From the NCBI GenBank assembly GCA_964649665.1, contig CAZYPU010000042.1, positions 1-5,749 on the forward strand: DNA of 5,749 bases. Reading direction: 5' to 3'. Below are positions 1-5,104 of the stretch, piece by piece (within the stretch, counting starts at the first letter, position 1; every line of letters begins with the position of its first letter). The position numbers and the translations under genes were made by a program. The notes beneath the pieces were generated by a model. That model had not been told where the DNA came from. It ran no database searches and saw nothing but the letters and a program-made list of their open reading frames with translations. This stretch comes from CAZYPU01 sp964649665. Lineage in GTDB: Bacteria > Omnitrophota > Gorgyraeia > JABMRN01 > RBG-13-46-9.

Positions 1-113
1 GAGTTAGCAGGGCAACAGCTTATAGAGATATAAATAACCTGTTACAAAAGAACATACTGAAACAACGTAGTGCAAAAGGTCGAAGCGTTTCATATGACTT
101 GGTATTTCCATGA
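1..113 (+). CDS. 3' end of a probable Fic-family protein (C-terminal winged-helix segment)
   Basis: The reading frame starting at base 3 is open from the window edge to a TGA at 111-113 and gives 36 residues. It begins VSRATAYRDINNLLQKNIL and ends SYDLVFP. The pattern 'vSraTAyRDin.Ll.k.iL', then a basic turn (KGR) and a 'sYdLv' strand, is what I know from the winged-helix domain at the C-terminus of many Fic-family (AMP-transferase) proteins: recognition helix, then wing. The catalytic Fic motif (HPFxxGNGR) would lie upstream, outside the window, so the call rests on the tail alone. Another winged-helix regulator with the same fold is possible. No gene follows within 340 bp, and the next 30 bp lead straight into a repeat array. 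Confidence 0.55.
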   Translation, partial: VSRATAYRDINNLLQKNILKQRSAKGRSVSYDLVFP

Positions 114-145
114 ACCCAGGCGACATCTTATTATTTAAAGGTGGA

Positions 146-185
146 TATGGTCAAAGACGTTGTCGTATGGTCAAAGACGTTGTCG
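146..185. repeat. Perfect tandem duplication of a 20-bp unit
   Basis: Two identical 20-bp copies (146-165 and 166-185) of TATGGTCAAAGACGTTGTCG stand head to tail with no spacer. The core CAAAGACGTTGT (152-163, 172-183) returns inverted as ACAACGTCTTTG at 311-322, so the duplication forms the left boundary of a larger inverted-repeat structure. Two copies without a spacer do not make a CRISPR array. Confidence 0.9.
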
Positions 186-327
186 CACCACACAGGACGG
201 TGAGCGCAATCCGCATAGGACACTGTCTTCTGTGTGAATAGAATACACTGTCCTGTGTGGAACCGAGACAGTGTCCTGTGTGGAGACGGACACGTGTCCT
301 ATTGGGAGAAACAACGTCTTTGGTTAT
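147..327. repeat. Outer inverted repeat enclosing a palindrome cluster
   Basis: The left arm CAAAGACGTTGT occurs twice (152-163 and 172-183); the right arm ACAACGTCTTTG (311-322) is its exact reverse complement over 12 bp. In a plus-strand RNA the stem extends to 17 pairs (147-163 or 167-183 with 311-327) through three G-U wobbles and two A-U pairs. Either left copy can pair with the single right arm. The enclosed segment has no gene, so this may be a small non-autonomous (MITE- or REP-like) element or an RNA structure. Function is unknown. Confidence 0.6.
188..299. repeat. Cluster of GGACACTGTCC/GTCCTGTGTGG-type palindromic repeats
   Basis: GTCCTGTGTGG occurs at 250-260 and 273-283, and its reverse complement CCACACAGGAC at 188-198. 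The first pair extends to 15 bases (188-202 with 246-260), with one G-T position. AGGACACTGTC (217-227) is the exact inverse of GACAGTGTCCT (267-277). ACACTGTCCTGTGTGG (245-260) and ACAGTGTCCTGTGTGG (268-283) are direct repeats 23 bp apart. GGACACGTGTCC (288-299) is a perfect 12-bp palindrome. The arms compete, so several hairpins exclude each other. Similar GGACA/TGTCC palindromes are, as I recall, dispersed in genomes with RAYT/IS200-like transposases; that link is inference. Confidence 0.7.
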
Positions 328-444
328 TTTAAAGGGAAATAGTCAACCGATAAAATGCACGAGACGGCTAATAGAATCAACGACTTAGTAAAAAGTCAGC
401 AATAAATCAGGGGTAAGAAGTGGCAATTCTAAACCTCAAAAGTA

Positions 445-450
445 AAGGAG
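445..450 (+). promoter_or_regulatory. Strong Shine-Dalgarno for the first small gene
   Basis: AAGGAG lies 8 bases before the GTG at 459 and 11 before the ATG at 462. The spacing favours GTG as the start. The segment AAGGAGATGTTTAAGT (445-460) recurs almost unchanged before the next gene. Confidence 0.75.
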
Positions 451-458
451 ATGTTTAA

Positions 459-743
459 GTGATGGGGATAGTATTCTTTTTGATGCGAATAGCAGTATTG
501 ATAGTAGCGCTTTATCTTATCTACTTTTTCTATAAATCGTTACGGAAGCCTACCGAAAAAAAGGCAAGTAAAAAAACTACTACTACCACCTGCCCATCTC
601 CGAAAGTCTTTATAGACTACACAGAAGGAAGAATAAAAGGTAAAAAGAAGAAAGCCATAGATGGCCATATAGCCCATTGTAAAAATTGCCAGGACGCCTT
701 GAAAGATGTGTTTGATATGCCAAAGAAAGAAGCCCTAAAGTGA
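459..743 (+). CDS. Small membrane-anchored protein with an HC2-type putative zinc finger
   Basis: This 94-residue protein has one hydrophobic helix at about residues 3-26, then a very basic linker (about 27-39) and a run of five Thr (40-44). The C-terminal part matches the zf-HC2 (anti-sigma zinc finger) pattern: C45-P, then a 'Y.eG.ik...k.aidgH' stretch, H70-x3-C74-x2-C77. The basic linker after the helix predicts a cytoplasmic C-terminus. Known HC2 anti-sigma factors usually carry the finger first and the membrane helix after it, so the order here is reversed. No sigma-factor gene is in the window, so an anti-sigma role is unsupported. A GTG at 459 has the best spacing to the Shine-Dalgarno; ATG at 462 is the alternative. 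The next gene starts 17 bp downstream and is probably co-transcribed. Confidence 0.75.
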   Translation: MMGIVFFLMRIAVLIVALYLIYFFYKSLRKPTEKKASKKTTTTTCPSPKVFIDYTEGRIKGKKKKAIDGHIAHCKNCQDALKDVFDMPKKEALK

Positions 744-748
744 AGGAG
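743..748 (+). promoter_or_regulatory. Shine-Dalgarno of the second small gene, in a copied leader
   Basis: AAGGAG starts on the last base of the preceding stop codon and lies 12 bases before the GTG at 761, rather far. The 16 bp at 743-758 match 445-460 at 15 positions, so the two genes share a duplicated initiation region. The start at 761 is supported by the CxxC motif beginning at residue 6. Confidence 0.6.
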
Positions 749-760
749 ATGTTTGAGTAA

Positions 761-949
761 GTGTCTAAATATATCTGTCCGCACTGTAAGAAGCCTATTT
801 ATGACGACGATACGTTACTGTGTCTTTACTGTGGAGAAAATCTAAGGCGTAGTGCAGGCTTTATGAGTAAGATAAGGTATCCTACGTCAAGAATAATAGC
901 GGTGATTGTTGTTATGATAGTGCTATTGAGTTTTATCATATTAAAATAG
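761..949 (+). CDS. Small zinc-ribbon protein with a C-terminal membrane anchor
   Basis: The product has 62 residues. The N-terminal part is a short zinc ribbon with C6-P-H-C9 and C21-L-Y-C24, the spacing typical of double-zinc-ribbon/DZANK-like modules. A basic stretch (R29 to R44) leads to one hydrophobic helix at about 45-61, with the protein ending LK right after it. This is a tail-anchor layout with the ribbon predicted in the cytoplasm. It mirrors the upstream protein, which has the helix first and the metal site last, and the two probably form one transcription unit. The start is a GTG with a Shine-Dalgarno 12 bases upstream. The last Lys codon and the TAG stop lie inside the hairpin at 943-982. 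The specific function is unknown; a structural or scaffold role for the metal site is only a guess. Confidence 0.75.
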   Translation: MSKYICPHCKKPIYDDDTLLCLYCGENLRRSAGFMSKIRYPTSRIIAVIVVMIVLLSFIILK

Positions 950-982
950 GGACAGGTCCCTGCGGGGACCAGTCCCTATTTT
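943..982 (+). terminator. Long hairpin, probable terminator or REP-like palindrome
   Basis: AAAATAGGGAC (943-953) pairs with GTCCCTATTTT (972-982), and GGTCCC (955-960) with GGGACC (965-970). This gives 17 pairs with one A/A mismatch (954/971) and a 4-base TGCG loop. The A-rich left base and T-rich right base fit a bidirectional intrinsic terminator. It separates the small genes from the promoter at 1022-1050. The stem includes the TAG stop of the second small gene. The GGGACA/TGTCCC wording resembles the cluster at 188-299, so it may also be a member of a dispersed palindrome family. Confidence 0.65.
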
Positions 983-1021
983 CCTGTCATTTTTCGCCTT
1001 AAACCTCTTCTTTTTTCCTGC

Positions 1022-1050
1022 TTGAGAATTACACCCTGTTGTGATATAGT
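1022..1050 (+). promoter_or_regulatory. Sigma70-type promoter with extended -10
   Basis: TTGAGA (1022-1027) and TATAGT (1045-1050) are separated by 17 bp, and TG at 1042-1043 makes an extended -10 (TGATATAGT). The expected transcription start, about 1056-1058, is only some 4-6 bases before the ATG at 1062, which implies an almost leaderless mRNA. It stands directly after the hairpin at 943-982 and before the operon. Confidence 0.65.
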
Positions 1051-1061
1051 ATGCCTTACCG

Positions 1062-2159
1062 ATGAATATGAGAAAAATCGCGAGTTTAATAATAGCAACA
1101 ACTCTTCTCTTCTCCGGCTGTACGTATCAGCATGAGTTCGTAAGAGTGTTGAATGTTCCGATTTACAGCCAGGCCACATTATTTAATAATGTTCAATACA
1201 TACCGCTTTTAAGATTCTCCAATTATTACAGCCTGGGCTTGAACTGGGACCTTGTTTCGCAGAGGATAGAACTTCGGAAAGGCGAGACAAGCATTGTCAT
1301 GAGGCCGAATTCCAACTTCATCCTTGTTAACGGCCAGGCGATAACCCTGGAACACCCCGTGGAATACAGGGGCGGCTCGGCCTACATACCGGTTGAATCG
1401 GCCGCTTATATATCAGAGAAAATTTTTGAATTACCGGAAAAGCCCGTTCCGCCCCCCAAGCGTTACGCTATAAAAACCGTCGTAATCGACCCCGGCCACG
1501 GCGGAAAGGACCCCGGCGCCATAGGAAGATACGGAACGAGGGAAAAAGACGTGGTCCTTGACATTTCTAAAAGGCTAAAAAAGAACCTTGAAGAGAGAGG
1601 GCTAAGGGTTTATTTAACAAGGGATAAAGACGTGTTTATACCCCTTTATAAAAGGGCGAAAATAGCTGAGAGCAAAAACGCGGACCTTTTTATAAGCGTG
1701 CATGCCAACGCTTCAAAGTACCGGCTCGCCAAAGGGTTTGAGGTGTACTACCTTTCCGAGGCGACCGACGATAACGCCAGGGCCCTGGCGGCCGCGGAAA
1801 ACGCTTCATTAGATTTTGAAAAGAACAATATAAGCCGGGAAGAAGCGGCCATGGCGACCGTGTGGGATTTGAAACTTACCGAAAGCAGGCGGCAATCGAA
1901 AGAACTCGCCTATTACATTTGCAATATAACCTCGGACAGCTTAAACATGCAAAATAGGGGCGTAAAAGGCGCGCGCTTTGCCGTATTAAAGGGCTCCATA
2001 ATGCCGGCTGTCCTGATAGAAGTGGGTTTTTTGACTAACAGACGGGAAGAATCCAAGTTAAAGCGGATATCCTTCAGGGATGAGATCGCGAATGCTATTT
2101 CCCGCTCTATCGCGGAATACAGGAGCGAGTACGAGCGAACCAACGGTTTTTCACAGTGA
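1062..2159 (+). CDS. Lipoprotein N-acetylmuramoyl-L-alanine amidase (Amidase_3) with N-terminal copper-amine-oxidase-like domain
   Basis: This zinc enzyme cleaves the bond between N-acetylmuramic acid and L-Ala of the peptidoglycan stem, in turnover or cell separation. The 365 residues start with a lipoprotein signal: basic MNMRK, a hydrophobic run and a lipobox-like LLFSGC with C20 as the lipidated residue. Residues about 30-120 look like the copper amine oxidase N-terminal-like domain often found on wall enzymes. After a Pro-rich linker (127-133) comes Amidase_3 (about 138-355). It has DPGHGG with zinc ligand H146, E161 after GTR, SVHAN with zinc ligand H214, and catalytic E320 in LIEVGFLTN, so the active site is complete. 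ATG 1068 is an in-frame alternative start; neither ATG has a Shine-Dalgarno, and the promoter lies just upstream. The stop overlaps the murI start by 4 bp. Confidence 0.93.
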   Translation: MNMRKIASLIIATTLLFSGCTYQHEFVRVLNVPIYSQATLFNNVQYIPLLRFSNYYSLGLNWDLVSQRIELRKGETSIVMRPNSNFILVNGQAITLEHPVEYRGGSAYIPVESAAYISEKIFELPEKPVPPPKRYAIKTVVIDPGHGGKDPGAIGRYGTREKDVVLDISKRLKKNLEERGLRVYLTRDKDVFIPLYKRAKIAESKNADLFISVHANASKYRLAKGFEVYYLSEATDDNARALAAAENASLDFEKNNISREEAAMATVWDLKLTESRRQSKELAYYICNITSDSLNMQNRGVKGARFAVLKGSIMPAVLIEVGFLTNRREESKLKRISFRDEIANAISRSIAEYRSEYERTNGFSQ

Positions 2160-2947
2160 ACCAGGGGCCTATCGGCATATTTGATTCCGGCGTGGGCGGA
2201 TTGACGGTAGTGGACAAGATATCACGCCTTTTGCCGAACGAAAAAATAATATACTTCGGCGATACGGCAAGGGTTCCTTACGGCAACAAATCCCGCGCGA
2301 CCGTTACGCGTTTCTCAAAAGAAATAGTAAAGTTTCTGCTCGGATTTAAAGTAAAGCTTATTGTCGTAGCGTGCAATACGGCTTCGAGCCTGAGCCTGGA
2401 TTCCCTCAAGCGCTCGTTCCGGGTGCCTATTCTCGGAGTGGTAAAGCCTGGAATAGCGGAGGCGCTTAAGGTAAGTTCGTCAGGGCGCGTAGGCGTAATC
2501 GGCACGGAAGCTACAATATCAAGCAATGCGTATAAACGCGGGATAAAAATTGCCGACAGGACATGCTTTGTGGCGCAGAAGGCCTGCCCGCTCTTTGTGT
2601 CGCTGGTAGAGAACAACTGGCTTAACGGCGATATTGCCGTAAGAATTGCAAGGAAATATCTCGGCCCCGTTTTGGAGAAAAGAATCGATACGTTGATCCT
2701 GGGGTGCACCCATTACCCGCTCTTAAAGAACACGATAGGGAAGGTCGCGGGAAAAAACGTAAAACTGGTGGATTCTTCAGCGGCTGTAGCGAAATACGCA
2801 AAACGCCTGCTTGAAAAAAATAAATTGCTTAGCGATAATAAACACGGCAGCGCAAGATTTTTTGCCAGCGACGATACGAAAAGTTTCGCAAAACTTGCCA
2901 TGGTGTTTTTGGGAAAGCGTATAAAAGCGAAGAAAGTCGTTTTTTAA
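2156..2947 (+). CDS. murI: Glutamate racemase
   Basis: This cofactor-independent racemase interconverts L- and D-glutamate and supplies D-Glu for peptidoglycan precursors in the cytoplasm. The 263 residues are a normal family length. Family motifs stand in order: GIFDSGVGGLTV (7-18, with D10 and S11), FGDTARVPYG (34-43), VACNTAS with catalytic C73, GVIGTEATI (113-121), CP.FVSLVE (144-152) and LGCTHYPLL with catalytic C184 and H186. The two-cysteine pair is intact. The GTG start overlaps the amidase stop as GTGA, with no Shine-Dalgarno nearby, so translation probably depends on coupling. The pairing with the upstream amidase puts two peptidoglycan functions side by side. Confidence 0.97.
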   Translation: MNQGPIGIFDSGVGGLTVVDKISRLLPNEKIIYFGDTARVPYGNKSRATVTRFSKEIVKFLLGFKVKLIVVACNTASSLSLDSLKRSFRVPILGVVKPGIAEALKVSSSGRVGVIGTEATISSNAYKRGIKIADRTCFVAQKACPLFVSLVENNWLNGDIAVRIARKYLGPVLEKRIDTLILGCTHYPLLKNTIGKVAGKNVKLVDSSAAVAKYAKRLLEKNKLLSDNKHGSARFFASDDTKSFAKLAMVFLGKRIKAKKVVF

Positions 2948-2964
2948 ACAAGAATGGTTACAGG

Positions 2965-3002
2965 TGTCATTGCGAGGTTGCTGACGCGCCCTCGCAAAGA
3001 CA
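2965..3002. repeat. Small inverted repeat in the murI-fumarase gap
   Basis: TGTCATTGCGAGG (2965-2977) and CCTCGCAAAGACA (2990-3002) are inverted copies over 13 bp with one mismatch, around a 12-base spacer. There is no T-tract after it, so it is not a classic terminator. It ends 19 bases before the fumarase alpha start and would lie in that gene's leader. The phrase GTCATTGCGAG resembles dispersed palindromes I recall from several bacterial groups; whether it is repeated in this genome cannot be seen here. Confidence 0.6.
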
Positions 3003-3021
3003 TGAAATACACAGCACAGAT

Positions 3022-3864
3022 ATGCGAGAAATAGACGTAAATAAAATCAAAGAAGCGGTGGCAGAGCTTTGCATAAAGGCCAATACGTCGCTGCGAGCCG
3101 ACATACTGCGTGCGCTTAAAAAAGCGCGCAAGGCCGAAACTCATACAACCTCAAAACGCATACTGGATATCCTGCTTGAAAATGCCGCAATCGCAAAGAA
3201 AGAAAAAAGGGCTATTTGCCAGGATACGGGGTTTGTTTCGGTTTATATTGAAATAGGCCAGGATGTTAGAATTATTGGCGGCGGTCTCGGCGATGCCGTC
3301 AATAAAGGTGTGATGGAAGCATATAAAGAAGCGTTTTTAAGAAAATCCGTTGTGAAGAGCCCCCTTTTAAGGGTGAATACCGCCACGAATACGCCTTCCG
3401 CGATTTACACCGAACTCGTAAAAGGGGAAAGGCTAAAGATAACCGTCATGCCCAAGGGTTTCGGCAGTGAAAATAAAAGCGCACTTAAGATGCTGAATCC
3501 GACAGACGGCGAAAAGGAGATAATTTCCTTCGTTTTAGACGTCGTAAAGAAAGCTGGCCCCGACGCGTGCCCGCCGTATGTACTCGGAATAGGCCTCGGC
3601 GGGACATTTGATAAAGCGCCGTTTTTGTCCAAGAAAGCGCTGGCGCTGCCAATAGACAGGCCCAATCCCAGAAGGTATTTAAGGAAACTTGAAAACGGGA
3701 TATTAAAAAAAGTAAACAAGCTGGGAATAGGGCCCATGGGGTTTGGCACGAAAACGACCTGCATGGGGGTTAACATTCTGGAATGCCCGACGCACATCGC
3801 GGGCCTGCCGGTAGCGGTTAATGTCAGCTGTCACGTTACGCGAAGCGCGAGCAGGGCAATATGA
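3022..3864 (+). CDS. Class I (iron-sulfur) fumarase / tartrate-dehydratase-type hydro-lyase, alpha subunit
   Basis: This is the N-terminal half of a two-subunit, [4Fe-4S]-dependent hydro-lyase that most likely interconverts fumarate and L-malate. The 280 residues match the alpha-subunit family. Three candidate cluster cysteines fit the family spacing: C66 in AICQDTG, C183 in DACPPY and C270 in NVSCH; C247 in TTCMGV is an extra Cys. D68 of CQDTG and H258 of PTHIAGLPVA match residues known to act near the substrate in this family. GIGLGGT (189-195) and GPMGFGTKT (237-245) are further signatures. L(+)-tartrate dehydratase shares the architecture and cannot be excluded; with no tartrate genes nearby, fumarase is favoured. 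The start has no clear Shine-Dalgarno. The stop overlaps the beta start (ATGA). Confidence 0.92.
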   Translation: MREIDVNKIKEAVAELCIKANTSLRADILRALKKARKAETHTTSKRILDILLENAAIAKKEKRAICQDTGFVSVYIEIGQDVRIIGGGLGDAVNKGVMEAYKEAFLRKSVVKSPLLRVNTATNTPSAIYTELVKGERLKITVMPKGFGSENKSALKMLNPTDGEKEIISFVLDVVKKAGPDACPPYVLGIGLGGTFDKAPFLSKKALALPIDRPNPRRYLRKLENGILKKVNKLGIGPMGFGTKTTCMGVNILECPTHIAGLPVAVNVSCHVTRSASRAI

Positions 3865-4382
3865 AAAAGATAACCGTTCCGCTGACAAAGTCGGTACGCA
3901 GGAAGCTTATATGCGGGGAAGAGGTGCTTCTTTCCGGCACGGTCTATACCGCGCGGGACGCCGCACATAAAAAGCTCGCGCATCTTATAGTCGGGAAAAA
4001 GAAGTTGCCGTTTTCCCTGAAGAACGCCGTGATATATTATACCGGGCCCACGCCTAAACGCGCGGACGGCTTCTTCGGTTCATGCGGGCCCACGACCAGT
4101 TCGCGCATGGATAACTTCACGCCGTTTCTTTTGCAAAAAGGCCTCGGCGCGACGATAGGCAAGGGAAGGCGCAGTGTCCGCGTAAAGGATTTGATAAAGA
4201 AACACAAGGCGGTCTATTTCCTGGCCGTAGGCGGCGCGGGCGCTTACCTTGCCAAAAGAGTAAAATCATCCGAAGTCATAGCATTTAAGGATTTGGGCCC
4301 CGAGGCGGTATACAAATTAGAGATCAGAAATTTCCCGCTGGTAGTGGGAATAGACTCGAGCGGAAAGGATATTTACGGATGA
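3861..4382 (+). CDS. Class I fumarase / tartrate-dehydratase-type hydro-lyase, beta subunit
   Basis: The 173-residue product is the C-terminal (swivel-type) half of the enzyme and pairs with the alpha subunit encoded just before it. Motifs run in family order: SGTVYTARDAAHKKL (25-39, with R32, D33, H36), YYTGPTP (59-65), GSCGPTTSSRMD (73-84), GKG (100-102) and VGGAGAYLA (123-131). By analogy with structurally studied class I fumarases, T78 would be the catalytic base and R32, R82 and K101 would contact the substrate carboxylates; this mapping is by motif. In Escherichia FumA the two halves are fused, whereas here they are separate genes overlapping by 4 bp, as in many anaerobes and archaea. 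The stop overlaps the rph start (ATGA). Confidence 0.93.
   Translation: MKKITVPLTKSVRRKLICGEEVLLSGTVYTARDAAHKKLAHLIVGKKKLPFSLKNAVIYYTGPTPKRADGFFGSCGPTTSSRMDNFTPFLLQKGLGATIGKGRRSVRVKDLIKKHKAVYFLAVGGAGAYLAKRVKSSEVIAFKDLGPEAVYKLEIRNFPLVVGIDSSGKDIYG
4364..4369 (+). promoter_or_regulatory. Shine-Dalgarno inside the fumarase beta gene, for rph
   Basis: AAAGGA lies 9 bases before the rph ATG at 4379 and within the last codons of the upstream gene. It is the only good ribosome-binding site among the six operon genes and supports this start. Confidence 0.6.
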
Positions 4383-5104
4383 AAAGACAAAACGGCAGAA
4401 AACAGGGAGAGTTAAGAAAAATAAAAATAACGCCCCATTTTATGAAATTCGCCGAAGGCTCATGCCTTTTTGAAATAGGAAACACAAAAATCGTATGCAC
4501 CGCTTCCGTTGAAACCGGTGTCCCCAAGTTTTTAAGGGGTAAGGGTACCGGCTGGGTAACCGCGGAATACGGCATGCTTCCCCGCTCGTGCAATACAAGG
4601 GTCATAAGGGAGGCCTCAAGGGGCAAACTTGGGGGGCGGACCCAGGAAATCCAGCGGCTCATAGGGCGGTCCCTGCGCGCGGTCTGCGACCTGAAAAAAC
4701 TGGGCGAGCGGACGATCTGGATGGACGCCGATGTCGTCCAGGCCGACGGCGGCACGCGCTGCGCCAGCATCACGGGCTGTTTCGTGGCTTTGGCGCTCGC
4801 TTTAAAAAAGCTTAAAAAAGAGAAAGTTTTTGATAAAGTGCCACTCTCCGATTACCTCGGCGCCGTAAGCGCCGGCATTGTCGGCGGCAAAGAGCTTGTG
4901 GATCTGGCGTATGAGGAGGATTCAACGGCAGGCGTTGATATGAATATCGTGATGACGGGAAAGGGCGAGCTCGTGGAGGTGCAGGGGACAGCCGAAAGGG
5001 AACCGTTTTCCGTAACCCAGATGAATAAGCTTATCGAACTTGCGGGAAAGGGCATGAAAGAAATCTTCCTGTCGCAGAAAAAACTATTAAAGCTGACTAC
5101 GTGA
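4379..5104 (+). CDS. rph: Ribonuclease PH
   Basis: This phosphorolytic 3'-to-5' exoribonuclease trims tRNA precursors and degrades structured RNA, working as a hexameric ring. The 241 residues match the single-domain family length. Visible signatures are GR at 6-7 in the N-terminal motif, GTGWVTAEYGMLPRS (56-70), GGRTQEIQRLIGRSLR (85-100) with phosphate-binding R87, DADVVQADGGTR (116-127) with the GTR phosphate loop (125-127), ASITG, YEEDSTAGVDMN (178-189) with acidic D181 and D187, and VEVQGTAE (199-206). Small deviations are C71 and C128 where Thr is usual, and R207 where Gly usually follows QGTAE; none removes a known catalytic residue. The ATG overlaps the preceding stop (ATGA) and has a good Shine-Dalgarno. 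Its neighbour is rdgB, a common arrangement. Confidence 0.96.
   Translation: MKRQNGRKQGELRKIKITPHFMKFAEGSCLFEIGNTKIVCTASVETGVPKFLRGKGTGWVTAEYGMLPRSCNTRVIREASRGKLGGRTQEIQRLIGRSLRAVCDLKKLGERTIWMDADVVQADGGTRCASITGCFVALALALKKLKKEKVFDKVPLSDYLGAVSAGIVGGKELVDLAYEEDSTAGVDMNIVMTGKGELVEVQGTAEREPFSVTQMNKLIELAGKGMKEIFLSQKKLLKLTT

Larger units (their letters stand above)
114..458. other. 345-bp non-coding region with repeat array and leader of the small genes
   Basis: No convincing gene lies here on either strand. Positions 146-327 hold tandem and inverted repeats, listed separately. Positions 328-458 are A+T-rich and end in the ribosome-binding segment of the next gene. A weak promoter-like pair, TTTAAA (328-333) and TAAAAT (351-356) with 17-bp spacing, could drive the two small genes, but only the -10 half is good. 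A 16-codon frame at 355-405 has no ribosome-binding site and is not called. Confidence 0.6.

Noticed and set aside
146..185. Tandem 20-bp repeat as a CRISPR array
   Set aside because: Only two copies, no spacer between them, and no cas genes in the window.
147..327. Structured region as a known riboswitch or tRNA-like RNA
   Set aside because: No recognisable aptamer core or cloverleaf. The pairing is explained by repeated palindromic words, and the next gene is more than 130 bp away.
355..405. 16-residue ORF starting ATG CAC GAG
   Set aside because: It has no Shine-Dalgarno and no recognisable similarity; a stop lies close upstream in the same frame, and the length is within chance.
556..590. 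A-runs followed by ACT/ACC repeats as a phase-variable tract or frameshift
   Set aside because: The A-runs are short (7 and 6), the frame reads through into a sensible zinc motif, and there is no alternative frame of interest.
976..1179. 67-codon minus-strand ORF over the promoter and amidase start
   Set aside because: It lies across the hairpin, the promoter and the signal peptide of a certain gene; its composition is that of an antisense shadow.
2278..2709. 143-codon minus-strand ORF inside murI
   Set aside because: Antisense to a complete racemase with all motifs, with no domain-like pattern in its translation.
4379..4400. QNGR instead of the common DGR in the RNase PH N-terminus as a defect
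   Set aside because: Functional family members, including the Escherichia coli enzyme as I recall it, also vary at this position; the GR is kept and the active site is intact.
4324..4773. 149-codon minus-strand ORF across the fumarase beta/rph junction
   Set aside because: Antisense shadow of two clear genes, with no recognisable motif.
4588..4815. 75-codon plus-strand ORF in another frame of rph
   Set aside because: Lies fully within the RNase PH gene; the Gly/Arg-rich translation is an out-of-frame reading of conserved codons.
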